A stretch of DNA of 30,260 bases, taken from positions 1 through 30,260 of IMG/VR virus record IMGVR_UViG_3300047546_001434. One strand, 5' to 3'. Made by a program: the position numbers and the translations under genes. Below the pieces are notes generated by a model. The model made no database searches. It was not told the DNA's origin and saw nothing but the letters and a program-made list of their open reading frames with translations. Source of the stretch: a virus. This document shows positions 8,201-14,756 of this stretch, in pieces; the stretch's first letter is position 1, and each line of letters starts with the position of its first letter.

Positions 8201-9610
8201 GCCGGACTTAGACTAGATAGAAAAGAAAATAATATGACTATAGCTCCGTTGCTAGACGAAGAAGTTAAAAAAATGTCTAGTGGGGAAATTAAAAATGCTA
8301 AGATGGTGTTTGCTAAGAATCTAATGCCAGAGAGAGATGGCTTGTTTGATATAGTAACTACTGGCGGTTTACAAGGAACTAGGTACTCCCATATAGAGTT
8401 ACCTGAGTCAGTATTAAATCCACTATTTAGCGATGCAGCTAGAAGATTACTAGGAACTTCTGAAACTAATCTAAAAAAAGAAATACTAGAAAAAGGTGGA
8501 GATGATATACGTAAGAAACTTAATTCTCTAGATTTAGATTCAGAGCTAGAAAAAGCCAAGAAGGAGTTAAGTAATTTAAAAGGAGCTGACAAAGATAACG
8601 CCTACAAAAAGATAAAAGCTATAAACGCTTTAAAAGAGAATAATCATAAGCCAGGAGAGGCTTACATGATTAAGACATTCCCAGTAATACCACCACAGTT
8701 TAGACCTATAGTTCCTGGAAAAGGTAATGATCTACTAGTTTCAGATGTTAATCATATGTACAAGGATCTAATGCTAGCTAAAGAAAAGCTTCAAGAAGCA
8801 AAGGATCTGGATTTACCTGATGATGATATTAAAGAAATGAGATCTCATCTTCAGCAAGCTGCCGGTGCTGTTATAGGTGTTAATCCTCCAGTATCTCAGA
8901 AGCTAGTACAGAGCGAAGTCAAGGGTATTGTTAACACTATTACTGGAACTAAGACTGGGTTTTTTAACGGAAAGGTTTTAGCCAGAAGGCTAGACTTGAC
9001 TGGTCGCGGTACTGCCGCACCTGACCCAGATTTAGGCATGGACGAAGTAGGTTTACCAGAAGAAATGATGTGGGGTATGTATGCGCCTTTTATCATGAAG
9101 AGCTTAGTTAAGCGTGGCTATAATGCTATATCTGCGAAAGAAATGGTAGATAAGAGAACTTCCCAAGCTAGAGAAGAACTAATGATAGAATCAAAGAATA
9201 GGCCTGTATTTTTAAACAGAGCTCCTACACTACATAGATTTAACATGATAGCTGCATTTCCTAAACCAACTTCTGGTAAAACAATTACTGTTTCTCCTTT
9301 TATGGAAGATGGTATGAATCTCGACTATGACGGTGATGCTCTACAGATACATTTACCTGCTACTGAAGATGCTGTTAAAGATACTAAAAAGATGTTATTG
9401 TCTAATAATGTATTTGGCGATAGAACTAGAGAGCAATTACTAGCTTATCCTAAGCACGAAGCTATTGCAGGAATTGCAAGAGTCGCAGAAGATAAACGCG
9501 AGTCTGGGAAAAAGTTTAAATTTAATACAGTAAGAGAAGCTAAGCAAGCCTATAGGCGCGGCGAAGTATCTTTAATAGACCATGTTGAGATTGATAATGA
9601 GAATGACTAA
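5258..9610 (+). CDS. Phage multisubunit RNA polymerase, beta fused to N-terminal half of beta'
   Basis: This 1450-residue protein carries most conserved beta regions in order: FLINGNEY..QLRTMPGV (about 104-125, protrusion), HPTQMGIIDPFRTPESG (about 387-403, fork loop), NRIIMGSKMVGQAVPL (about 503-518), KMAYMAYHGLNSNDAVVVSE (about 626-645), GDKVSNRYGGKGVISKIVP (772-790) and GEEGAKGTGAMEINALLAHD (about 915-934). Without a break it then becomes beta': RYSHIELP (about 1042-1049), FPVIPPQFRPIVPG (about 1141), KVLARRLDLTGRG (about 1239), RPVFLNRAPTLHRFN (about 1315) and the catalytic Mg-binding loop LDYDGD with Asp1356, 1358 and 1360. The beta' N-terminal zinc finger seems to be missing. It ends at AYRRGEVSLIDHVEID, matching the point in beta' just before the TTVGR..FN..LP segment, which opens the second polypeptide at 11103. 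It should form the catalytic core with that protein. No alpha, omega or sigma gene is visible here. Confidence 0.93.
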   Translation: MSQPEVRPLMQSVEEKQKSIREKTIEGLEGMFPIVGTHHDVEIKNFRVIEKPVDYNTHKDALYKRGTLYEPVKADVIIKDKQGNVVDQKNGHTVLHLPRVSWNNAFLINGNEYAFKNQLRTMPGVYTRQRENEELEASFNLAKGSNFRVNMDPAKGLLNMEYGTTSIPMYPVLRSLGMEHSDIANYLGKDLAERNASEYGNKGQAAIQKLYEKLVPENKRTATSHQERVQAIQAHYDSTVLSEKTTERTLGKGFSKVTPESILLASKKLVGVYKGDESPDDRDSLEFQRVLGVEDMFKERIRLKGKELGYKIKTKLDLAKEVKVSQVMPSTAITPMLKQYISTSQLSMIPSQINPVELLDSSLSVTRLGEGGIGSDRAIPGEVRQLHPTQMGIIDPFRTPESGHAGVDVRFTLGAGRDKDGYLYTKLKNAKTNEMEWVPARKIRDLNIAFPQQDTDKGRVDAMAKGKVSKIKPGEVDYIVNSVKDMYTLSTNMVPFLDGTQGNRIIMGSKMVGQAVPLVERETPLVGPSLNDKNTSISMENVVAKISSPSASEDGVVSKVNPDSIVLKTKEGEKVIPLANNVPMASKTFYHHTPMVKVGDKVTKGQILAESNYAKGDKLALGKNLKMAYMAYHGLNSNDAVVVSEEAAHKMRSVKMSKYVVEVDKDTRIDHYKHAANFPKQFTKDQYAKMKDGIVQKGTILKPGDPIITVLQKKAPSIENQILGKIHKSLRSEYSDKTETWTGESEAEVVDVQQQGNKITVVTKSEEPLRIGDKVSNRYGGKGVISKIVPTESMVQDESGKPIDILWSSLSVVSRINPGQVIEVAMAKAAQKKGTEYVIPNFQKVNNIKMARQALKEAGIKDKEDVYDPVTGKTIKGIMVGPQYTYRLFKTTDTNFSARGIDGGYDINGAPSKGGEEGAKGTGAMEINALLAHDARDILKENAVIKGTKNTEYWRAIQLGRPVPPPQSSFAFDKFKHMLAGAGLRLDRKENNMTIAPLLDEEVKKMSSGEIKNAKMVFAKNLMPERDGLFDIVTTGGLQGTRYSHIELPESVLNPLFSDAARRLLGTSETNLKKEILEKGGDDIRKKLNSLDLDSELEKAKKELSNLKGADKDNAYKKIKAINALKENNHKPGEAYMIKTFPVIPPQFRPIVPGKGNDLLVSDVNHMYKDLMLAKEKLQEAKDLDLPDDDIKEMRSHLQQAAGAVIGVNPPVSQKLVQSEVKGIVNTITGTKTGFFNGKVLARRLDLTGRGTAAPDPDLGMDEVGLPEEMMWGMYAPFIMKSLVKRGYNAISAKEMVDKRTSQAREELMIESKNRPVFLNRAPTLHRFNMIAAFPKPTSGKTITVSPFMEDGMNLDYDGDALQIHLPATEDAVKDTKKMLLSNNVFGDRTREQLLAYPKHEAIAGIARVAEDKRESGKKFKFNTVREAKQAYRRGEVSLIDHVEIDNEND

Positions 9611-9845
9611 TAAAGCAATATATAACGCCTACCTTATAGGCTGTAAGCTAGCTGAGATTAACAATGCTAGCCAACTAGCTGCAGCAATGAACAAACAAGA
9701 TGATAAAGAGCTAGATAACTTAAACGAGAAAGTGCCAGATAGTACTAGCTTAATGACTGGCGACTCTGAGTATAAAAACGGGGATTCCTGGGGTCACAAG
9801 GTAGAACTATTTATGCCAAGTAATATGGGAGTACCATCAAGATGA
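9603..9845 (+). CDS. Hypothetical 80-residue protein between polymerase genes
   Basis: Three in-frame ATGs (9582, 9597, 9603) overlap the end of the beta-beta' gene. I choose 9603 because MTNKAIYNAYLIGCKLAEIN resembles the N-termini of neighbouring genes (a Tyr-rich start, then a G-x-x-x-A pattern). The stop overlaps the next start as ATGA. The rest is polar with no visible domain (SLMTGDSEYKNGDSWGHK). Tight coupling to the polymerase genes suggests a product needed in similar amount, such as a virion or polymerase accessory protein. No family recognised. Confidence 0.65.
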   Translation: MTNKAIYNAYLIGCKLAEINNASQLAAAMNKQDDKELDNLNEKVPDSTSLMTGDSEYKNGDSWGHKVELFMPSNMGVPSR

Positions 9846-10696
9846 GTACTTACTCTGACTACTATGACACCGGAGCAAACTTAGCAAAACTAGAGTTTGA
9901 GAAACAGGCCTTTATAGCTAACTTAGGTAAATTAATCTGGAATAGCGCTCCACGTAAAGCTCTCGGATATCTTACTGGTATGGGGGGTAGGATAGGCTCT
10001 AAGGGTAGCTTTGCATATAAGTACTTGCCCTCACATACTGTAGGTAGCGGTCTTGGTTTTGGTATGATTAATGCTGCAACCGCTGAAGAGGGTAATAAAT
10101 CAAACGCATTCCTAACTGGGGCACTAACTGGTGTAGGTTTTGGCGTTATGGGTAGGCACGCTGGTAGATTAGGAGCTAGAATTTTTAACCCGTCAATGCA
10201 AAGATCAAACTTAGCTAGGTATTCTAACATGGGATTTAAGCCTGACGCTGCAAGAGCTATGGCTGCAAAAAATGAATTAGCCTATGTAGAAAATGCATTA
10301 TCAAACTCTGGTGGTAATATATCTAAGCTCAAAAACTATACTTCGTCTGAGCAGTTTAAACTCCTAGATGCAAATTCGCAGAAATTCATATCAGAGGGTT
10401 TATCAAAAGCAAATAAAGGTTATGTAGCGGATGACTTTCTATCAGGCCTAAGTAAGTTAAAGCAGACTGCGAAGACTACTGCAGATGACTTATATAGAGC
10501 AAGCGACAAATCAGCTATAAACAAGTACAGATTTAATAAGGGGTTAAAATATACTGGTGCTGTTGGCTTAGGTATTGGGGGTACATTTATGGTACCATTA
10601 AATGACATTAGTCAATCTGTAGCTAATAGAGTTGTACCTCCTATAGCTCAGACGCCCAGCAATATGTACAACCCATACTATGGAGGTATGAAATGA
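9842..10696 (+). CDS. Hypothetical glycine-rich virion-like protein (284 aa)
   Basis: The ATG overlaps the previous stop (ATGA) and the stop overlaps the next start. The N-terminus YYDTGANLAKLEFEKQAF resembles that of the next gene (YYYKLGYNYTKEA). Three glycine-rich, weakly hydrophobic segments are seen: about 62-79 (HTVGSGLGFGMINAATA), about 88-107 (AFLTGALTGVGFGVMGRHAG) and about 238-254 (TGAVGLGIGGTFMVPL). A helical polar middle lies between them. Such segments occur in phage internal or ejection proteins that enter membranes, but no family was recognised. It lies between the two RNA polymerase genes, so co-packaging with the polymerase is conceivable. Confidence 0.7.
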   Translation: MSTYSDYYDTGANLAKLEFEKQAFIANLGKLIWNSAPRKALGYLTGMGGRIGSKGSFAYKYLPSHTVGSGLGFGMINAATAEEGNKSNAFLTGALTGVGFGVMGRHAGRLGARIFNPSMQRSNLARYSNMGFKPDAARAMAAKNELAYVENALSNSGGNISKLKNYTSSEQFKLLDANSQKFISEGLSKANKGYVADDFLSGLSKLKQTAKTTADDLYRASDKSAINKYRFNKGLKYTGAVGLGIGGTFMVPLNDISQSVANRVVPPIAQTPSNMYNPYYGGMK

Positions 10697-11106
10697 GCTT
10701 ACAAAATTACTATTACAAACTTGGGTATAACTACACAAAAGAAGCATCTGCCAGGTCTTTTATAGTTCCAGCTGCCTTAGGGGGTTTAGGCGGACTAGGT
10801 TACGGTATGACAAGAAAAGAGAACCCAACTAAAGATCCGCTACACCCTGCAGCATCTACTTACGGAGCTATAGGTCTTCAAGCTGGTTTAGGTACAGGTG
10901 CTGCTGCCCTAGCCACTAAGTTATTAGGTATAAAGGGCTTAAATAGATCAGGCTTAGCAGTTCTTGGTGGTTTAGGCGGCGGTATTTATGGATTACATAA
11001 AGCAACCAGCCAAGGTAGGCCAGACTTGTTACTTAAGCAACCAGGCTTAGAGTATCCATATAGCGACTATGAGTATCAACTAGCTTCTTTAAAGGGTGCC
11101 ATATGA
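10693..11106 (+). CDS. Hypothetical small glycine-rich membrane-like protein (137 aa)
   Basis: The start has a GGAGGT site and an ATGA overlap with the preceding gene; its own stop overlaps the beta'-C start in the same way. The N-terminus is MSLQNYYYKLGYNYTKEAS. Three glycine-zipper-like hydrophobic stretches follow: about 23-39 (FIVPAALGGLGGLGYGM), about 57-80 and about 85-100 (GLAVLGGLGGGIYGL). The C-terminus is polar (YPYSDYEYQLASLKG). No family recognised. It is likely membrane-active or packed in the virion, coupled in translation to the polymerase. Confidence 0.7.
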   Translation: MSLQNYYYKLGYNYTKEASARSFIVPAALGGLGGLGYGMTRKENPTKDPLHPAASTYGAIGLQAGLGTGAAALATKLLGIKGLNRSGLAVLGGLGGGIYGLHKATSQGRPDLLLKQPGLEYPYSDYEYQLASLKGAI

Positions 11107-12881
11107 TATCTGGAAAGTTAGGTACAGTACTAATAAACTCAGCTTTGCCGAAGGACTATAGATCCGAAGGTGACTTAGATCTTAAAAAAATGAAAGGCAA
11201 TTTAATTAAGCTAGCTAAAAATGCCCCTGAGCAATATAAGTTCGTAGCTCCAAAGATTAAAAAGCTAGGTGATGAGTTTTCTACTTACGAGTCTATTACA
11301 GTAGGTTTAGATGATATAGAGCCAGACTATGCTGAAAGAGACTCAATAATAAACTCAGCCCAGAAAGTAGTTGACACCTACGGCGCAAAGTCCAAGCAAG
11401 CCTTTGATGCATTTATGTCTGCACAAGAAAAAGTTATGGATTTAACTAAGCGACATAAGGGCGATATGGCGATGACTGCTAGGTCTGGTAGTAGAGGTAA
11501 TACTACACAGCTAATGAAGATCATAGCTACACCTGTAGTGGTTGGGGATTTTCATGGTAATCCTGTGCCATTTTTAATAAAGCGTAGTTATGCTGAGGGG
11601 CTAAGCCCCGCTGAGGCTTGGATAGCAGGGGATGAAAGTAGAAGCCAAGTTATTAAGGGTCAGCTAGGTACAGCAGAGCCTGGGGAAATGCAGAAAGTTC
11701 TCAGTTCTGTTATGTCTTCAGCTGTAGTATCAGAGAATGACTGTGGTACAGATAACGGTATTAGGCTCAAAGTAGATGACCCTAGTATAGAGGGTAGATA
11801 TATAGCGGCTACTGGTGAGTTAGTAACTTCTCAGAAAGCTGCGCAGCTAAGTCAGAAAGGTGGGTTTATATTAGTAAGATCGCCAATGACTTGCGAGCTT
11901 GAGAAAGGCGTATGCCAGAAATGCTCAGGCACGAGCGTAAAGGGCGGTGACTATGACATAGGTACATCTCTAGGTCTTAGGTCTGCTCAAGCTTTATCTG
12001 AACCATTAACACAAATGCAGCTAAGTGCTAAGCACGGCGTTAGCTTGGTTAAAGGTGACGCTAATAAACCAAGAGGTTTAAAAGCCTTTAAGCAATTCGT
12101 AGAAATACCTAAGAACTTTTTCTACAAGGCTACACTTGCTAACTCAGCAGGTAAAGTAGAAAGTATTAAAGAAGCTCCACAAGGCGGGTTTGATGTCTAC
12201 ATAAACAAAGAGCACCATTATGTTCCGCCTGGAAGAGATATTAAAGTAAAGTCAGGGGAGGAAGTAGAAGCGGGAGATTTGCTTAGTACAGGCGTACCAG
12301 CTCCTGACGAAGTACTAAAACACAAGGGTATGGGGTCAGGTAGAGAGTACTTAGTTAAGTCTATTAGAGAGTCTTTTGAAGACAGCGGTATAAAAATAGA
12401 CCAAAGAAATATAGAGGTTCTAGCTAAGACACAGCTTAACTTTGTAAAATTAGATAAGCCAGTAGGAGACATGCTAGAGGGCGATGTAGTTCCTGTTTCT
12501 TCTGTTGTTAAGCAAATGGGTTTAACTGGGCAAAAGTCTAGCGTAATGTCCTCTGTTGGAAAAGTATTAGCTAAGCCAGTGTTTGAACATATACCAGGTA
12601 CACTAATAACTAAAAGAATAGCTGAGGATATATTAGACAAAGGCAAGAATGAAGTTTTTGTAACTGACTCAAAGCCTGTGTTTAAACCGGTTATGGTTGC
12701 TGCTACTAGAACTCCACTACTAAACCCTAATTGGCTTCAAAGACTTGGTTACAGGTACCAAAAAGACACACTTATAGATGCAGCTACATTTGGTCAAAAA
12801 GCAGATATACACGGCTATGACCCTCTAGCAGCTCTGGCTATAGGTAAAGAATTTAAACGAGGACCAAAAGGAGAGTACTAA
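11103..12881 (+). CDS. Phage multisubunit RNA polymerase, C-terminal half of beta'
   Basis: This 592-residue protein continues beta' where the 1450-aa protein stops: GKLGTVLINSALPKDYR (4-20) matches the TTVGR..FN..LP segment. SGSRG (128-132) matches the SGARG region. Residues about 170-210 occupy the place of the bridge helix, keeping its TA..G residues (LGTAEPGE). The zinc site is intact: Cys214 (NDCGT), Cys264, Cys271 and Cys274 (GVCQKC). The trigger loop is SEPLTQMQLSAKHGV (299-313): it keeps His311 at the catalytic His position but has Ser where E. coli has Arg933. The C-terminal clamp segment TRTPLLNPNWLQRLGYRYQ..LIDAATFGQKADIHG is also recognisable. It must pair with the upstream beta-beta'N protein to form an active site. 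Confidence 0.92.
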   Translation: MISGKLGTVLINSALPKDYRSEGDLDLKKMKGNLIKLAKNAPEQYKFVAPKIKKLGDEFSTYESITVGLDDIEPDYAERDSIINSAQKVVDTYGAKSKQAFDAFMSAQEKVMDLTKRHKGDMAMTARSGSRGNTTQLMKIIATPVVVGDFHGNPVPFLIKRSYAEGLSPAEAWIAGDESRSQVIKGQLGTAEPGEMQKVLSSVMSSAVVSENDCGTDNGIRLKVDDPSIEGRYIAATGELVTSQKAAQLSQKGGFILVRSPMTCELEKGVCQKCSGTSVKGGDYDIGTSLGLRSAQALSEPLTQMQLSAKHGVSLVKGDANKPRGLKAFKQFVEIPKNFFYKATLANSAGKVESIKEAPQGGFDVYINKEHHYVPPGRDIKVKSGEEVEAGDLLSTGVPAPDEVLKHKGMGSGREYLVKSIRESFEDSGIKIDQRNIEVLAKTQLNFVKLDKPVGDMLEGDVVPVSSVVKQMGLTGQKSSVMSSVGKVLAKPVFEHIPGTLITKRIAEDILDKGKNEVFVTDSKPVFKPVMVAATRTPLLNPNWLQRLGYRYQKDTLIDAATFGQKADIHGYDPLAALAIGKEFKRGPKGEY

Positions 12882-13546
12882 TGAAATACAAAACTTCAGG
12901 TGTTATAGACTCAGCGGCTAGGATGCTAGTTGGGAATAGAGCGGGTCTTAATTCTGCCCAAAGAAAGTTCGTTAATACGTACGTAGGTAACCATGGGGCG
13001 GTTAAGACAGACTTAAAGAATAGCCGAGGATTTTTAAAGAGTATACTACTAGGTAATCAGAACGCAGCTAATATAACTAGAGCCAGATATATGCAGGGTG
13101 GCTTGCTAGGTAAGGGAGGTGTTATACGCGGAGAACTTTCTCCTAGCGATGAATATATCTCTAGTGCTAAAAAGCTAAAAGATTACCTACTAGCAGATGC
13201 AGGCAGTGCTAGTAATTTCTCAGGATCTGACGTTAAGACTCTGTTGAGTGGATCTCCTATAGCAGCTTTAAACATAGGTTTCAACGTAGGATTTCCTGCC
13301 ATGGAAGCGTCTAAAGTGCTTAGGGGAGAATCTGAAGAGTACGGTGACAGAAAAGGTTCTGGTGTCGGGGCAGCACTTGGTAGCGGCTTAGGCTTCATAC
13401 TATCAAGTAATTTTGGGTTACCTGCCAGTATACTAGCTTCGTATATAGGTAAGAATGTAGGTCAGAGAGCTGGAAGTTTGTTTGACAAAAAAGAGCAAAC
13501 TCCGTATGACCAGACTATGAGCATAGCTGAGAAAGCTCTAATGTAG
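12881..13546 (+). CDS. Hypothetical glycine-rich protein after beta'-C (221 aa)
   Basis: It starts in a TAATG overlap with the polymerase gene behind an AAAGGAG site, so it is co-translated. The N-terminal half is basic and polar (NSAQRKFVNTYVGNHGAVK). Hydrophobic or glycine-rich segments lie at about 126-142 (SPIAALNIGFNVGFPAM) and 158-190 (GVGAALGSGLGFILSSNFG, then ASILASYIGKNVG). The C-terminus is short and charged. No family recognised. It resembles the glycine-rich neighbours at 9842 and 10693, pointing to a set of internal virion or membrane-interacting proteins around the polymerase genes. It is the last gene before a hairpin and a candidate promoter. Confidence 0.7.
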   Translation: MKYKTSGVIDSAARMLVGNRAGLNSAQRKFVNTYVGNHGAVKTDLKNSRGFLKSILLGNQNAANITRARYMQGGLLGKGGVIRGELSPSDEYISSAKKLKDYLLADAGSASNFSGSDVKTLLSGSPIAALNIGFNVGFPAMEASKVLRGESEEYGDRKGSGVGAALGSGLGFILSSNFGLPASILASYIGKNVGQRAGSLFDKKEQTPYDQTMSIAEKALM

Positions 13547-13566
13547 ATACTTTACTTTTAAGTATC
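13546..13566 (+). terminator. Hairpin after polymerase operon (weak terminator candidate)
   Basis: GATACTT (13546-13552) and AAGTATC (13560-13566) form a perfect 7-base stem with a seven-base loop, beginning in the stop codon of the 221-aa gene. No T-run follows, so termination would be weak. It precedes a candidate promoter motif, which suggests a transcription-unit boundary. Confidence 0.4.
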
Positions 13567-13570
13567 TCTA

Positions 13571-13583
13571 TATATACTTAACA
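13571..13583 (+). promoter_or_regulatory. Candidate promoter motif (copy 3)
   Basis: TATATACTTAACA lies 42 bases before the ATG of the 376-aa gene, in one of the few real gaps of the cluster (78 bases). It equals the motif before the RNA polymerase gene apart from a missing TA. The gene on both sides reads rightward, so rightward use is favoured here. AT-rich DNA follows, without a standard -35/-10 pair. Confidence 0.35.
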
Positions 13584-13624
13584 CATAAGAGATTAATTAT
13601 TACATAGTGTAGGAGAATTTAACT

Positions 13625-14755
13625 ATGTCTTTACTAAAACTAGCATTTTTAAGAGGCTGCCAAAACGCACTCGTTAATTCGGGAGCAATTCCTCCTTATA
13701 GATCTGAATTTAAGGCAGATCTAGCTGTTAAGGTAGCAGCATTCGCTTTGCCTCGTAATTGGAAATTAGCTTCTGATGAAGATATTGCTAATGCTATGTC
13801 TTCTATGGCTTCAGGTGCTGAAGAAGAATTAGCCCCAGAGGAACAAGAAGAAATTATGTCTGATGAATCTGATGAGTCAGTAACACCTGAAGAAGCTGCA
13901 GAAGCATTGGAAGAACAAGCTCAAGCCGCAGAAGGCTTGGGTGAAGCCTCTGAAGACGCCGCAGAAGCTTTAGAAGCTATGGATACCGAGTCTGAAGCAA
14001 AAGAAGTTGTTGCTATGTTAAAAAGAGCAGCTGAGGGGGATATATTTGGTGGTGGTGTAGCTAATCCTGAACCACAAGTATTAGATGACTACGAATCAGA
14101 AGCTGGGGATAGAGCTAGTGAGGGCTATGCTCATTTGAGCGGAGGCCAAGGCCTAGCTGACCCTATGGCTAACGCTGAGCCATTTACAGGCGGTATGAAA
14201 GATCTTAGCGAAGGCGTTAGCTTAGATGCTAAGACCGCTAGTTACTTATTACGTAAGTTAGCTGAAGATGCAGCATATAATGTTGGGCCAGAAGTAGCAG
14301 ACCCAAGTAATATTGAGGAAGACCCAAGACCAGAAGCCTATGCTAACTTTGACCAAGGCGATGGAGCTTTTAATGACACTGCCCCTTTTACAGGTGACAT
14401 GCAAAAAGCTAGTGCTTATAACTACTTACTTCAAAAAACAGCTTCTGAAGTTGGAAAATACTTACCTAAGAGACTTAATAGCAGAGACAAGTTAGCTGCA
14501 TTAAGAGCTATGATCGGTATGTCAAATAAAGAAAGAGCTAACTATATCCAACGCATTAAGTGGGCTATGGAAGAAGAAGCAGCTAAAGAAGAACCAGTAG
14601 AAGAACAAGAAGAAGATACTGAAGATACTGAAGATGCTGAAGAATCCCCTGAAGAATCACAATCCTCAGAAGAGAAAAAAGCATCTTACGTTCTTAGACA
14701 ACTAGGTTTAGGTAAGAAGACTGCTTCTAGAAGACAACAAAGAAGAAGATGGTAA
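13625..14755 (+). CDS. Acidic virion-like protein with internal duplication (376 aa)
   Basis: A strong AGGAGA site precedes the ATG. The N-terminus (LKLAFLRGCQNALVNSGAIP) resembles that of the next gene. Residues about 55-130 are extremely acidic and helical (EELAPEEQEEIMSDESDES). Two related blocks follow: about 147-213 and about 219-274. Each has a Pro/Asp-rich section, then PFTGGMKDL or PFTGDMQKA, and then KTASYLLRKLA or YNYLLQKTA. The C-terminus is another acidic run followed by KKASYVLRQLGLGKKTAS and a basic RRQQRRRW tail. KxAS motifs occur repeatedly and may be processing sites. The acidic and basic pattern suits a scaffold or core protein, but no family was recognised. Confidence 0.75.
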   Translation: MSLLKLAFLRGCQNALVNSGAIPPYRSEFKADLAVKVAAFALPRNWKLASDEDIANAMSSMASGAEEELAPEEQEEIMSDESDESVTPEEAAEALEEQAQAAEGLGEASEDAAEALEAMDTESEAKEVVAMLKRAAEGDIFGGGVANPEPQVLDDYESEAGDRASEGYAHLSGGQGLADPMANAEPFTGGMKDLSEGVSLDAKTASYLLRKLAEDAAYNVGPEVADPSNIEEDPRPEAYANFDQGDGAFNDTAPFTGDMQKASAYNYLLQKTASEVGKYLPKRLNSRDKLAALRAMIGMSNKERANYIQRIKWAMEEEAAKEEPVEEQEEDTEDTEDAEESPEESQSSEEKKASYVLRQLGLGKKTASRRQQRRRW

Positions 14756-14756
14756 A

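Noticed and set aside
9582-9602. ATG 9582 as start of the small gene after the beta-beta' fusion
   Set aside because: It would add residues MLRLIMR encoded by the end of the polymerase gene and unlike neighbouring N-termini; 9603 fits better, though 9597 remains possible.
5258-12881. Polymerase genes as a piece of bacterial chromosome
   Set aside because: The fusion and split, strong divergence, lack of ribosomal neighbours and overlap with phage-like small genes all argue for a phage enzyme.
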